Below are positions 26,147-34,715 of a stretch of DNA of 64,000 bases, in pieces. Made by a program: the position numbers and the translations under genes. Every line of letters starts with the position of its first letter. The stretch's first letter is position 1. Under the pieces are notes generated by a model. It saw nothing but the letters and a program-made list of their open reading frames with translations. It was not told the DNA's origin and did not search any database. This stretch comes from Leifsonia sp. CL147 (GTDB taxonomy: Bacteria; Actinomycetota; Actinomycetes; Actinomycetales; Microbacteriaceae): the NCBI RefSeq assembly GCF_900114565.1, contig NZ_FOTM01000015.1, positions 17,360 through 81,359 of the forward strand, given 5' to 3'.

Positions 26147-26167
26147 GTGCCCCTGGAGGGACTCGAA
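26147..26167. other. Attachment-site copy (att, duplicate of tRNA-Arg 3' end)
   Basis: These 21 bases are identical to 53111-53131, which are the 3' terminal part of the tRNA-Arg(CCT) gene (T-arm and acceptor stem). The identity stops abruptly on both sides. This is what site-specific integration into a tRNA 3' end leaves behind, so it marks the far end of the element. Confidence 0.85.
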
Positions 26168-26272
26168 AACTGCGACCACCCTTAAGCACTGTTACCGTGA
26201 TGCCAAATTCCGCGGAATTCCGCGCTTTTTGACCTCGGCGAGATGACTGCGATCACATAGGAACTCACTCGA

Positions 26273-26295
26273 TTGTGGGCAAATTGTGGGCAAAT
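26273..26295. repeat. Tandem TTGTGGGCAAAT repeats, left end of element
   Basis: Two copies of TTGTGGGCAAAT at 26273-26284 and 26284-26295 (11-bp period). The same pair lies at the right end (53021-53042), both about 70-110 bp inside the core. Candidate integrase arm-binding or excisionase sites. Confidence 0.7.
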
Positions 26296-26613
26296 TAGGC
26301 CATGCGTCAAATCTGAAATCTAACCTACCGCGAGCGACAACCATTTAGGTTGTCTAGTTGCTACTTCCGCCACTCGATTCCTGGAACTGTATCCAGACTG
26401 GCGCTGATCGTCGCATCGGTCTGCATCCGGCGATGTTCAGATCTCGCCAGAAGGGCGACTATCGCGGAAGGGCTCAACAGACGCGTCCGCCCCTGACCGG
26501 CTCCGACGAGTCGAGGTCCCGGACACGCTACACGACACGAGGTTCCACCACGTGAGCGACTTAACTGCGGTATGTTCAGGGCTGCAGCTTTGCGGTGGGG
26601 CACGGGAGCGACC

Positions 26614-28368
26614 ATGACAGAAGAGGCGGCGGAAACCGGCTCGCCATCGGGCGATTCAACGGGGACCCTTCGGCGGTGGATCCTTAGCCGTTCCTTTCGT
26701 CTCTGGCTCGCCACCCCATCAATCGTCTTAGCAGTGAGCGCGGCATTCTTGTGGGTACTTGCCATAAAGGTCTGGCTTCTAGCCCTAATGTGTACCGTTC
26801 TCAGTGTTGGATTGGCCGCGGCCTACCTGCGGCTGATGTGGAAGATCTACGTCGAGCCTGATTTTGCAGATAGGTCGACGACAGAGCCGGCGAGAGCGGA
26901 GGCAATCGATGCTCTATTGGAGAGAGTCGACCGCTTTGCGAGTATCACCGATGCTCAAGCGGTTCGATTCATCTACCTGTCAACACGCCCGCAGGAGTAC
27001 TTTGATCGGATCTCGGAGTCTGTCGAGGCGCTAACTCGGTCCTTCAGCATCACCACGACAGCAACGCTCAGACTGCCCACAACGGCGCGGGAAACGGTAG
27101 TCGTTCCTTTGTTGCTACGGGGGCGCGGAACCGTCGAAGATGGCATGCGATTTGTGGGGCCGAAGGGCGACCGGCTTTCATCAATGACTCGGCTAGACAC
27201 CGTCGCATATACGCTCGCTGTCACGCGCCGAGCAGTGCAGAGTTGGGGGCCAATCCCTTACTCGAAGTACTTGGGCCAGCTCGAACGCTACTTAGCATCC
27301 CTCCTCTTCTACGATGGTGTAGCCGATCCAAGCTATCTTTCGACTGCGATTGAGGCGATCAGGGAACTTGAAACAGACTCGCCGCAATTCGAGCGAGACG
27401 CTGTCGCGAAGTTTCTCGCCACCTACTACAAGCGCGAACCTATCTGTGTGGCCGTGCCGATTGAAGACATGACAACGAGGTTCGATTCAGGCGCTACGGC
27501 TCCGCGCTTCGCCGAGGTCTCAGATGAAATCACCCGCGCCGCAGAGTCACGGCATCGCTCCGCAGTTGCTGAAGAGGAACGTGGGTCTTCACAGCCGACG
27601 TACGAACGGACCCTTCGGTTATCGGCTCGTCGCAGAATCATCGCCGAATTCCACTACGACTCAACCCATTCGAGGAAGACGGCACCTCGGGCTATCGATC
27701 GGATTAGGGTCGTATTCGGCATCCGACCAACCCTGATCTCGGTGCCCCTCGTGAATGCGGAGCGCGCTGCAAGCTACCATCTCGAGGTCATCGGCCCAGA
27801 GAACACCTACCTGGCCAGGCAAAGCACCCCGAATCCCTCCGCGCCATCAGCAGCGATTTCGGGCCACGTCGTAGGCCCAAAGCGCCTAGGCCAACGACAT
27901 GCCCACCTATATATTCGATCCGCATCGAAGACCGAGGACTTTGTGTATAACACGCAGTATTACGAGCGAATGCCCGGCTCGATGGGCTCGGCTGCCGCAT
28001 CAGCGGGCTCGGTCACTGTGCTTGTATGGCTTGCCTTCTTCGCCGTCCTGTCGGGGCGCGGAGTGCTATTCGATAACTGGGAGTTCGCGGCGTTGGTCCT
28101 GGCGTTCCCGTCGGCGATCGGGCTGTGGCTCGGAGTGCAAACGGAGCGACGCATTGGCGAAGGAGTGCTAGCTGCGCGCGTTAGTTCTGTGGCCACTGTT
28201 GGCTTAGCAGCCATCGCCGCATGGTTCAGCATCATGCTTGGCGATGCTTCTCACAAACAGGCGTGGCTGGTGTTGGCCCTACTCGCGACGCTGAACGCCA
28301 TCGCGCCGGTCGTCTCCTGGTACCAACGTGCGCGTCTGCAGTCGCATTTTGTCGAAGCCAGAGACTAA
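26614..28368 (+). CDS. Membrane protein of unknown function
   Basis: 584 residues from the ATG at 26614 (a frame opening 14 codons earlier is less likely). Two N-terminal membrane helices (about 27-68), a soluble middle part of roughly 340 residues, then four C-terminal helices (about 470-575: VTVLVWLAFFAVL, FAALVLAFPSAIGLWLGV, SVATVGLAAIAAWFSIML, AWLVLALLATLNAIAPVV). The middle region has no motif I recognise, although RIIAEFHYDSTHSRKTAPRAIDRIRVVFGIRPTLISVPLVNAERAASYHLEVIGP looks like a conserved beta domain. GC is lower than in the host genes. First gene inside the element; its position in a cargo zone beside restriction-modification genes makes a defence or surface role possible. Confidence 0.7.
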   Translation: MTEEAAETGSPSGDSTGTLRRWILSRSFRLWLATPSIVLAVSAAFLWVLAIKVWLLALMCTVLSVGLAAAYLRLMWKIYVEPDFADRSTTEPARAEAIDALLERVDRFASITDAQAVRFIYLSTRPQEYFDRISESVEALTRSFSITTTATLRLPTTARETVVVPLLLRGRGTVEDGMRFVGPKGDRLSSMTRLDTVAYTLAVTRRAVQSWGPIPYSKYLGQLERYLASLLFYDGVADPSYLSTAIEAIRELETDSPQFERDAVAKFLATYYKREPICVAVPIEDMTTRFDSGATAPRFAEVSDEITRAAESRHRSAVAEEERGSSQPTYERTLRLSARRRIIAEFHYDSTHSRKTAPRAIDRIRVVFGIRPTLISVPLVNAERAASYHLEVIGPENTYLARQSTPNPSAPSAAISGHVVGPKRLGQRHAHLYIRSASKTEDFVYNTQYYERMPGSMGSAAASAGSVTVLVWLAFFAVLSGRGVLFDNWEFAALVLAFPSAIGLWLGVQTERRIGEGVLAARVSSVATVGLAAIAAWFSIMLGDASHKQAWLVLALLATLNAIAPVVSWYQRARLQSHFVEARD

Positions 28369-28457
28369 CCCCGTCTTGGGGCCAGTGTCGATCTTGGGCG
28401 AGTCAGTGGCGATGCCTATACTTCGACTAACGAAAGAGATCAAGCGAGGTTTACTCA

Positions 28458-28709
28458 GTGGTTGAGATGGTGTTCCCAGGGTTCGGCACCGGCTGGTACT
28501 TCCCAGAAAGCCTGCAGACAGCTCCGTCGCTACCCGACCCGGCACCCAACGCCCAGATCCCCGAGTACGAGGTGTTCCTGGAGTCCATGCAGCAGGGGCT
28601 GGCGCGGGCCGAAAACGAAGCCAACGGATCCCACCATCCTGAGACTGCTCCCATTGACGTGATCGACCTCCCCGAACTTCCACCCGCCATCACCGGGAGT
28701 CGCAGCTAG
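28458..28709 (+). CDS. Small hypothetical protein
   Basis: 83 residues from a GTG start (MVEMVFPGFGTGWYFPESLQ). It is acidic, Pro-rich and has no membrane segment or known motif. It follows the membrane-protein gene by 89 bp in the same direction, so the two may be co-expressed. Low GC bias in the wobble positions relative to host genes. Real gene status is plausible but not certain. Confidence 0.4.
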   Translation: MVEMVFPGFGTGWYFPESLQTAPSLPDPAPNAQIPEYEVFLESMQQGLARAENEANGSHHPETAPIDVIDLPELPPAITGSRS

Positions 28710-28768
28710 AGCTAAATCTGTCTGTCGTAGCGCCACTAGGCCCAATTGAGACGATTTATTTAGCTCAA

Positions 28769-29608
28769 CTAAGGGCGTCGAGGTTCGTGCTTGTGCCTTT
28801 CGGCAGCTCGGCGTTCGAATAACTCAGCGGTCATCCGAAGGTTGGTGGTGGTAACCGATACGAGCTGGGCGAATACGACCGTGTCGATGGGATGTTGAGA
28901 GGGTCGTTGGATCGACGCTGCGGTGATTCCAGCACCCGCCGAGACGGGTACGTTTCCGTGGGACACGGCGGCGCACACCATCCAAGTGGCATAAAGGATT
29001 GTCGGATCCTCGGGACGTAGTGCCTCACTCGCGTCCTTGACGATGCCCGACAGCCTAACGCGCGGCGAGTTTGTGATCGACTCTGCGTCGAGTCGCTTGA
29101 CCGGGCCAGTGATGTCCGCAATTCTTCGCCGGAGATCTTCCAAGGAGCTAAGGTCGGGATTCTCGTCGGCGGTACGGGCGAGATCCGCCGCACTCAGGGT
29201 GTCCCACCACATGCGTTTGAGAATTCGCCCCATGTTCCCGCGGTGGCTCCCGCCGGACATCAACCAGTGCGCGGAAGCCGCGCACTCGATCGCAGCGCGT
29301 AATACGACAAAGCACGAAAGCTCAGGGGGTTCGGCGCGGTGCGCAGCCTGAAGGTATTGAGCCGCGAGTCGGAGTTGGGTGCGTATCAGTGTCGACGGCA
29401 AGAGCGTTCCTGATGCCGCGAACGATTGATCTAGCGCGGCCGCGACTCCACCCTCCTCAACTTGCACACGGTCGATGAGGTCTTGGACCTTCGACAAGTC
29501 TTTGCTCGCTTGGCTGAGTAGTCTTTGACCCTCTATCCGCCGCGCCTTCGCGCGTAGCTCCTCCATCATTGAGACGAATTGCGCAAAATCATCGTCGTCC
29601 AACGCCAC
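28769..29608 (-). CDS. Hypothetical helical protein
   Basis: 279 residues from a GTG at 29608 (an alternative GTG at 29689 adds 27 residues of poor character). The N-terminus is a long charged helix (DFAQFVSMMEELRAKARRIEGQRLLSQASKDLSKVQDLIDRV). The middle contains CFVVLRAAIECAASAHWLMSGG, a pattern reminiscent of DUF5677-like HEPN-type proteins in which an RxxxE-containing helix is conserved, but I cannot confirm it. Co-oriented with and downstream of the methyltransferase gene (114 bp gap). Could be an accessory of the restriction locus or an unrelated cargo gene. Confidence 0.55.
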   Translation of the reverse strand: MALDDDDFAQFVSMMEELRAKARRIEGQRLLSQASKDLSKVQDLIDRVQVEEGGVAAALDQSFAASGTLLPSTLIRTQLRLAAQYLQAAHRAEPPELSCFVVLRAAIECAASAHWLMSGGSHRGNMGRILKRMWWDTLSAADLARTADENPDLSSLEDLRRRIADITGPVKRLDAESITNSPRVRLSGIVKDASEALRPEDPTILYATWMVCAAVSHGNVPVSAGAGITAASIQRPSQHPIDTVVFAQLVSVTTTNLRMTAELFERRAAERHKHEPRRP

Positions 29609-29722
29609 GCCGGTGCCGACCCTTCTATTGCTCTGAAACCCGTTGGAGCACGTCGCTCCACGGGTCTCCCGATGCCCGATACCGGTCACCTGACATCAAC
29701 GCGGCACCGTCAAAAGGTTCGA

Positions 29723-30871
29723 CTATGCCGCCGGCTGCTCAGCCTCGGATGCATTCTCCTGCAGAACCCGCGCTACCGCGGCGGCCACGTGGTACGCCAG
29801 ACGCGGCGGAACAGCATTGCCGATCTGGCGGTAGCGCGCCGACTGGCGACCCTGCCACGGGACGTCGTGAGGGAACGTCTGTATTGCGGCCGCCTCCTCT
29901 ACCGTGATCCGGCGCAAGCTCGCCTGATCCGGAAGCGCGGGGAGCGCCGGCATGCCGTGTTTGAAGAGTCGCTCGTGATATGACTCAATCCAGGGATCCC
30001 CGCGGCGATAGAGCTGACCTTCGTCAACGATCGGGGTGCGGTTTCCACCCATCGTCGCTGGCAAGGTGGGCGCGGGCCGGTCCAGGTTCATAACGCGCCC
30101 CTGCCCGTTGAAGAGCATGCCGGCGTATGGCGAGCGTCGGAGTACCGGAGACTTCGCCAGCGTGATCGATGCCGTGCAGAGCGAGTCGTTTCCCTCCTCT
30201 CCAGCGGGCGGCAACTCGGCTAGCGCATCGCGAACAGTCGGGGGCTTATCGCTGCTTGGAGGATCGGGCAAAAGGAAATCAGCGCCGTCCTGCGGAACGC
30301 CAACAAGAAACATGCGCTCGCGGGCTTGGGGCACGCCCCAATGGGAAGCGTTGAGGACGACAAGTTCCACCTTGTAATCGAGTGCCGCGGTGTCCTTAAG
30401 AGCGGCAATTATGTCGGCCCAACGTCTGTTCCGCGCCAGCGCAGCCACATTCTCCATAACGAACGCTTGCGGCTTGATTCGCGCCACTAGACCGAGAAAG
30501 TCGAATACATGGCGTGATCGGGGATCATTCGGGTCCATGCGCCCGGCAACCGAGAACCCCTGGCACGGAGGTCCGCCGATCACTAGGTCGGCCATGCCTT
30601 CTTCCAAAGCGGCACCCGCAATCCGCACGTCGCCACTGACCGCAGTGTGGCCCTGAAAGCGTTTAGCGGCTTCAGCCCATTCGGGGTCTCGGACCTCGTG
30701 CAGCCTGTTGTAGGTCTGGACCGCGAATGGATCAATGTCGTTCGCAAACACCGGCGTGAACCCCGCCCGCGCGAAGCCCAGATCAAGGCCGCCCGCGCCC
30801 GAATAAAGGGACACGAACGATAGGCCATTCGCCCCGGATGTCGGGAGGACAGTGCTATGCGCTTTTGACAT
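29723..30871 (-). CDS. DNA cytosine-5 methyltransferase of a type II R-M system
   Basis: 382 residues with the C5-methyltransferase motifs in order: motif I SLYSGAGGLDLGF (21-33), the catalytic PCQ loop GGPPCQGFS (Cys103), motif VI MENV (139-142), motif VIII QARERMF (182-188), and motif X RQIGNAVPPRLAY near the C-terminus. The target-recognition region between VIII and IX is short (about 110 residues). It protects host DNA by methylating C5 of a specific cytosine. Divergent from an XRE controller and a candidate endonuclease gene, with a Vsr gene beyond, which is the standard composition of such loci. The target sequence cannot be deduced. Confidence 0.93.
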   Translation of the reverse strand: MSKAHSTVLPTSGANGLSFVSLYSGAGGLDLGFARAGFTPVFANDIDPFAVQTYNRLHEVRDPEWAEAAKRFQGHTAVSGDVRIAGAALEEGMADLVIGGPPCQGFSVAGRMDPNDPRSRHVFDFLGLVARIKPQAFVMENVAALARNRRWADIIAALKDTAALDYKVELVVLNASHWGVPQARERMFLVGVPQDGADFLLPDPPSSDKPPTVRDALAELPPAGEEGNDSLCTASITLAKSPVLRRSPYAGMLFNGQGRVMNLDRPAPTLPATMGGNRTPIVDEGQLYRRGDPWIESYHERLFKHGMPALPALPDQASLRRITVEEAAAIQTFPHDVPWQGRQSARYRQIGNAVPPRLAYHVAAAVARVLQENASEAEQPAA

Positions 30872-30922
30872 AGCCTCACCCTAATTGCAACTAACGACAT
30901 CCGAGCGCACTAACGTCATGGC
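30865..30922. promoter_or_regulatory. Divergent promoter/operator between methyltransferase and controller
   Basis: TTGACA at 30865-30870 is a good rightward -35 (with only a weak -10). Two direct repeats, ACTAACGAC (30890-30898) and ACTAACGTC (30909-30917), are 19 bp apart, suggesting half-sites of the XRE controller as in C-box regulated R-M systems. Confidence 0.4.
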
Positions 30923-31216
30923 GTGTCTTCCTCGTTCACTGCCGAAGGCGACTTCCATCGAGCGCTCGCGAACCTTCTTGCAAGCAGCCGACTCGACGCG
31001 CACCTGTCGCAAGGCTCTCTTGCCGCTGAGCTCGGCATCGATCAGGCGGCTGTCTCGCGAGTTGAGTCCGGTCACCGACGATTGACAGTTGGAGAGACGT
31101 TCGCCTGGTTCGAGGCGCTTGGCTTCACCATAGACGACACATCTGACACCCTTGCGGAGCTTTGGCGTACGCATGGAGGACGCCCTCCCGGCTTTTGGAC
31201 GGAGCACAATGCCTGA
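30923..31216 (+). CDS. XRE-family regulator, likely R-M controller (C) protein
   Basis: 97 residues from a GTG. A helix-turn-helix spans DAHLSQGSLAAELGIDQAAVSRVESGHRRLTVGETFAWFEALGF (residues ~25-70). Size, position directly before the candidate endonuclease (8-nt overlap, ATGCCTGA) and divergence from the methyltransferase match the arrangement of controller proteins, which delay endonuclease expression until the host DNA is methylated. Direct repeats in the 51-bp divergent gap could be its operators. The assignment rests on context; the HTH itself is clear. Confidence 0.7.
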   Translation: MSSSFTAEGDFHRALANLLASSRLDAHLSQGSLAAELGIDQAAVSRVESGHRRLTVGETFAWFEALGFTIDDTSDTLAELWRTHGGRPPGFWTEHNA

Positions 31217-32870
31217 CCTATTGGCGCGAAGTCTCGGAGAGCTTCTTAGCGAGCTCCAATTGCCTCTCGACACGGCGCTTGAGTCCGAAGCGGTCGATGC
31301 AGTGCGCGCCCTAGCGCCTCGCTTCGCTGTTAACGAGGATGACCTTGTAATTCTGCTGGATCAAGCGCTGCGAGATTGGAGCGCCTACGGGGTGGTCGCG
31401 CCTGTGCTTCGCGATTCCGTGGCAGAAGCTCTCCAAGTCGGCGCCGACTCATTCGGGGCCATCAACGGCGGCACCTATTTCGCCCTATATAAGCGCCTCC
31501 GGGCCGGCACTGACGACGCCGTGGGACTTTCGCATACTCTTGCACGACGCCTGTTATCGCGTACTAGCCTTATCGCGCATCTTCTGTCGGCAGAACGTTT
31601 GTCGTGCTCCCAAATCGCACGGCTCCTCCATTCAACGGAAAACAGCCTTAGCGTGCCTCACGCCGCTGTTCAGGTTATAGCGCGTGCACTGTCGCTACTG
31701 CCAGCACTGGACGCCGCAGAGGTCGGAGACGATCTCTGGCGCACCGACCAGGAGCGCGCGCTCACGCTTTTCCCTGACAGCAACCTCGTTGAGACATGCG
31801 AGGTGACTGGACTCGAGGCAGCGAAGTGGGCGCCCGAAGCTAACACCGCAGAGCTTCTCATCACACTGTGCCGCGCAAACGCGGCTGAAGAGATCCGCTG
31901 GCCCTATCTACAGATACTTCATTGGTGCACGACGGCGTTGGAATTCTACGACCACCCCGCAAGTTACCTATACGAGTTTGGACCACGTGGCGCTATCGGT
32001 ATTGCTCTTTTTGGAAGGTACCCGACCGTCACTGGCAATCCAGTCCTGAACAACGCCAAGGCGGTTGAGACGCTTAACGCGACGTGGGCACGTAATCGCG
32101 GCGGGGATGACAGTCACGCACTGGTCGAGTTGCTCCGCCTGTTGGAATCTCTGCCTTTCAGCGCCCGGCGCCAGGTCGCGAGAGTCTTCCGTTCCTGGCT
32201 GATCCGCGTGATCGAACTTGAGACCGTCGAGCCAACGTTGCTCAATATGGTCGCCACCATCGACGACTTCACGACCGTTACCAGCTACATCACTACCTCC
32301 GAAACGAATACCCAGGGGGTCATTGAGCAGTGTGTGGTCGATTGTCTTGCGACGCTGGCTTTCGATAGACCAGGTTGGCGTTCCAAGGGCATCGGCGATG
32401 GAATCAACTGGACCAATCTCAGTCAGCACAAGCTGGGCGACGTCGAGTTCACTAACGTGAACTCGAGGACGGCGATTGCACTCGAAGCTCACGGTGGCCA
32501 CTTGTCTGCCGTGTACGTTCGCGATCATCAGCGATCCCTGGCTCGAATCGTTGAACAGCGACTGGTGGATTCATGGGCGGACCTTGACGATCCCGCCAAT
32601 TGGTCAATCAGGGTTGTGTTCGTGGCGCACTCCCGAGATGCCGACGGTCTGCCAGATATTGAAGTAATGCACGGCGTGAGAGTTCAGTACGAGTACATCG
32701 ACTATGCGCAATTGCGTGACGCCGCGATCGGCGACGGTGACCCAGAGTGGCATCTCGCAGTATTCAACGAGTTGGTTGTGGCGGCTTTGAATAAAACAAA
32801 TATCCGCCAGTCCGCGCGTGACAAGTTTGTCGAGATAATCGCTACAGGCATGCCGCCGGTCGGCATCTAG
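31209..32870 (+). CDS. Candidate type II restriction endonuclease (unrecognised family)
   Basis: 553 residues. I do not recognise the family. The N-terminal ~370 residues are largely helical. The C-terminal part has a stretch GDVEFTNVNSRTAIALEAHGGHLSAVYVRDH near residues 409-440 in which an Asp/Glu on one strand is followed by a strand ending in Leu-Glu-Ala-His; this could be a variant PD-(D/E)xK core with His in place of Lys, but that is speculation. Coupling to the controller gene, divergence from the methyltransferase and the Vsr gene 46 bp downstream make it the only candidate for the endonuclease of this locus. GC is lower than in host genes. Confidence 0.55.
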   Translation: MPDLLARSLGELLSELQLPLDTALESEAVDAVRALAPRFAVNEDDLVILLDQALRDWSAYGVVAPVLRDSVAEALQVGADSFGAINGGTYFALYKRLRAGTDDAVGLSHTLARRLLSRTSLIAHLLSAERLSCSQIARLLHSTENSLSVPHAAVQVIARALSLLPALDAAEVGDDLWRTDQERALTLFPDSNLVETCEVTGLEAAKWAPEANTAELLITLCRANAAEEIRWPYLQILHWCTTALEFYDHPASYLYEFGPRGAIGIALFGRYPTVTGNPVLNNAKAVETLNATWARNRGGDDSHALVELLRLLESLPFSARRQVARVFRSWLIRVIELETVEPTLLNMVATIDDFTTVTSYITTSETNTQGVIEQCVVDCLATLAFDRPGWRSKGIGDGINWTNLSQHKLGDVEFTNVNSRTAIALEAHGGHLSAVYVRDHQRSLARIVEQRLVDSWADLDDPANWSIRVVFVAHSRDADGLPDIEVMHGVRVQYEYIDYAQLRDAAIGDGDPEWHLAVFNELVVAALNKTNIRQSARDKFVEIIATGMPPVGI

Positions 32871-32916
32871 GCAGCCCTTTCAAACCTGAGCAACTCAGAC
32901 TCGCTGCAGTTCGCCC

Positions 32917-33342
32917 CTAGAGTCTCGCGCGCCTCTGTTGCACGACGTTTCCAATTCGGTCGGCAACAAGCTGCGGCTCTTCATGCTCCCAGAAGCGCAT
33001 CACCAGCCACCCTCGTTCCTCGAGAATGCGAGTCGTCTCGACATCGCGGAGGCGATTGCGACCAACCTTGCTACTCCAGTACGCAGCGTTTGTTTGTGGA
33101 CTCTTGAAGTGTTCGGGGCAGCCATGCCAGTAACAACCATCGATGAAGACCACGACCTTCACTGAACGGAAAATCAGGTCCGCCGATCTTCGAAGGTCGG
33201 CTTCCGGCTTTGCGCTAACGCGGTAGCGCAATCCCTTGGCATGGACGAGCCGGCGTACAGCGATTTCGGCTTTGGTATCGCGACTCCGGTTGCCTTGCAT
33301 CACCTTGCGCACGGCCGCGCTCGACGCCCACGGCACATACAT
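32917..33342 (-). CDS. vsr: Very short patch repair endonuclease (Vsr)
   Basis: 141 residues, the usual Vsr length. Features seen: N-terminal GNRSRDTKAEIAVRRLVHAKGLRYRV, the catalytic Asp in RSADLIFRSVKVVVFIDGCYWHGCP, and the zinc-site pattern HGCPEHFKSP with later YWSSKVGRNRLRD and GWLVMRFWEHE. Vsr nicks 5' to the mismatched T at deaminated 5-methylcytosine sites, so it protects the genome from mutations caused by the neighbouring C5 methyltransferase. It converges on the candidate endonuclease gene. Confidence 0.92.
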   Translation of the reverse strand: MYVPWASSAAVRKVMQGNRSRDTKAEIAVRRLVHAKGLRYRVSAKPEADLRRSADLIFRSVKVVVFIDGCYWHGCPEHFKSPQTNAAYWSSKVGRNRLRDVETTRILEERGWLVMRFWEHEEPQLVADRIGNVVQQRRARL

Positions 33343-34104
33343 ACGTCAAAGGTATGCCTCCTCAGCGTTGCCCACACTCTCCTCGAACGGCTTGTACACC
33401 CCGTCACCGACGCCGGGTCTCGTAGGAACGAGTGCTGCTCCGGATAGGCCTGTGGTCCCGATTGAGAGGCAGAACAGGGAACGCGTGGTCGACCCGTTTG
33501 GCAGGTTGGGACCAAATTCGCTGAGGAAATAGAGGAGAAAGATCTAACGAAGGACGAACCAAGCGAAGGCCAATCACGAAACAGAAGCAGATATAGAACC
33601 AAAGGAGAGGTAGAACGGACCAAGACCGAGAGGAAGTAAACGAAGAGCGAATGCACGTAGGCACTTAAGTGGAGCGACCCGCGCTGGGCCGGTTCCGAAG
33701 GGGTCCCGTGTCAACCTGGTTGCAGCGGACCGCGCGATGCTCGGAGTTCGATCTTTCGCCCTACAGTCCCACCTGCACGAGGACGAAATCATCTGCTTGC
33801 GGGCAGCGGACTCGCGCCTGACGGCCATCATCGACTCTCCGTGCGCGGCCCAGTTGCCACATCCATCTCGGCCCAGGACTCTGATCGAGGACACCGCTCG
33901 CGGCGCTGCCCTGCTGAGGTTTGAGGGCCTTTCCGTCGCCCGATCGTAGCTCGCTCCCGGTGTTCCGTGCCGGGCTTTCGCGGCGTAGCCTCCTCCGCTG
34001 CGCTCCCCCGGTACTCCACGGTCCCGGCACTACGCACCTCCCACTCGCTCTCGATCACCCGCCGGAAAGGCGCTCAAAAACGATCGACCTTGGAAGTGAG
34101 TGGG
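33343..34104. other. Gene-poor stretch with a purine-rich strand and a large dyad
   Basis: No convincing gene in 760 bp. The + strand from about 33465 to 33660 is strikingly rich in A and G (GAGGAAATAGAGGAGAAAG and similar). A 70-codon frame at 33737-33949 may be a relic. GTGCCGGG (33967-33974) and CCCGGCAC (34023-34030) can close a 64-nt stem-loop. The region lies between the Vsr gene and the relaxase block. Confidence 0.5.
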
Positions 34105-34398
34105 ATGCGGGTATTCATCATCGACACCAGCAACATGGCACCGGAACTGCAAGGCGGACTCATCGGGGTGGAAGGGCCCACCAAGCCAACTGCCGCAGAG
34201 AAGAAAGCATGCGTGGAGACCGTAAGCCAGTACGTGATGGCTGGGTGGGCGATTGCCGCGTACCCGCACACCCCTATCGGTTGGCTTGCCGCCCTCACCG
34301 CAGAGACCGCGTGCGTGCCGTTCGTCAATCTGACCCGGCTCGCGGCGCATCCTGAGCCTCCAAGAGGTTCGGCTCACACCTCAGTCGCCCTCCGGTAG
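34105..34398 (+). CDS. Small hypothetical protein
   Basis: 97 residues from the ATG at 34105 with GGAAG about 10 nt upstream. The sequence MRVFIIDTSNMAPELQGGLIG opens like a beta strand followed by a loop; the middle QYVMAGWAIAAYPHTPIGWLAALTAETACVPFVNL is hydrophobic but not clearly membrane-spanning. It has no recognised motif. It lies upstream of the relaxase gene, where mobilisable elements often keep small accessory genes. The codon-position bias is acceptable, so it is probably real. Confidence 0.45.
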   Translation: MRVFIIDTSNMAPELQGGLIGVEGPTKPTAAEKKACVETVSQYVMAGWAIAAYPHTPIGWLAALTAETACVPFVNLTRLAAHPEPPRGSAHTSVALR

Positions 34399-34715
34399 GG
34401 CTTGCCCTGGGCAACTGGATCCGACGAATTTTTGGATTTGCGCGTCAAAACCTGCTGGGAAACACAACGTGTAGGTATGAGGGCATTGGTTCCGGACACC
34501 GCACCGCAGCACAGTTCGCCGGCGGGCTCCGTGGCCTACGGGTCCAGCCTGTTCCCTGCCGGCCCGGGAGAGCGCAACTTGCCGGAAAGGCCCGCCTGCG
34601 CGCCAAATGCGCGCAAAAACGCGCTCCGAACCGGAAGTAATAAGTAGAGGGACATTTCCGAACAAAGGACAAGACTGCCCAAATTCGGAAGCCAAGGGAG
34701 GGAGGTGAGTGCAAG
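34399..34715. other. Non-coding region upstream of relaxase; candidate oriT
   Basis: 317 bp without a gene. TGCGCG (34597-34602) and CGCGCA (34610-34615) form a small dyad, followed by A-rich DNA. MobF oriT sites commonly lie next to the relaxase gene with such dyads, so this is the best place to look; no nic consensus was recognised. A purine-rich AGGGAGGGAGG before 34716 serves as ribosome-binding site. Confidence 0.3.

Larger units (their letters stand above)
26002..26613. other. Intergenic junction between the Wadjet operon and the integrated element
   Basis: No credible gene. It contains the jetA promoter region (no clear boxes recognised), the tRNA 3'-end duplication (26147-26167), the palindrome AATTCCGCGGAATT (26206-26219) followed by a T-run, and the tandem TTGTGGGCAAAT repeats (26273-26295). 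GC drops visibly to the right of 26170. Confidence 0.6.

Noticed and set aside
26147..26167. Possible second tRNA gene
   Set aside because: Only the 3' 21 bases of tRNA-Arg are present; D-arm and anticodon are absent, so it is an att copy.
31152..31208. Earlier start for the candidate endonuclease
   Set aside because: It would overlap the XRE gene more deeply; ATG 31209 gives the usual short coupling overlap.
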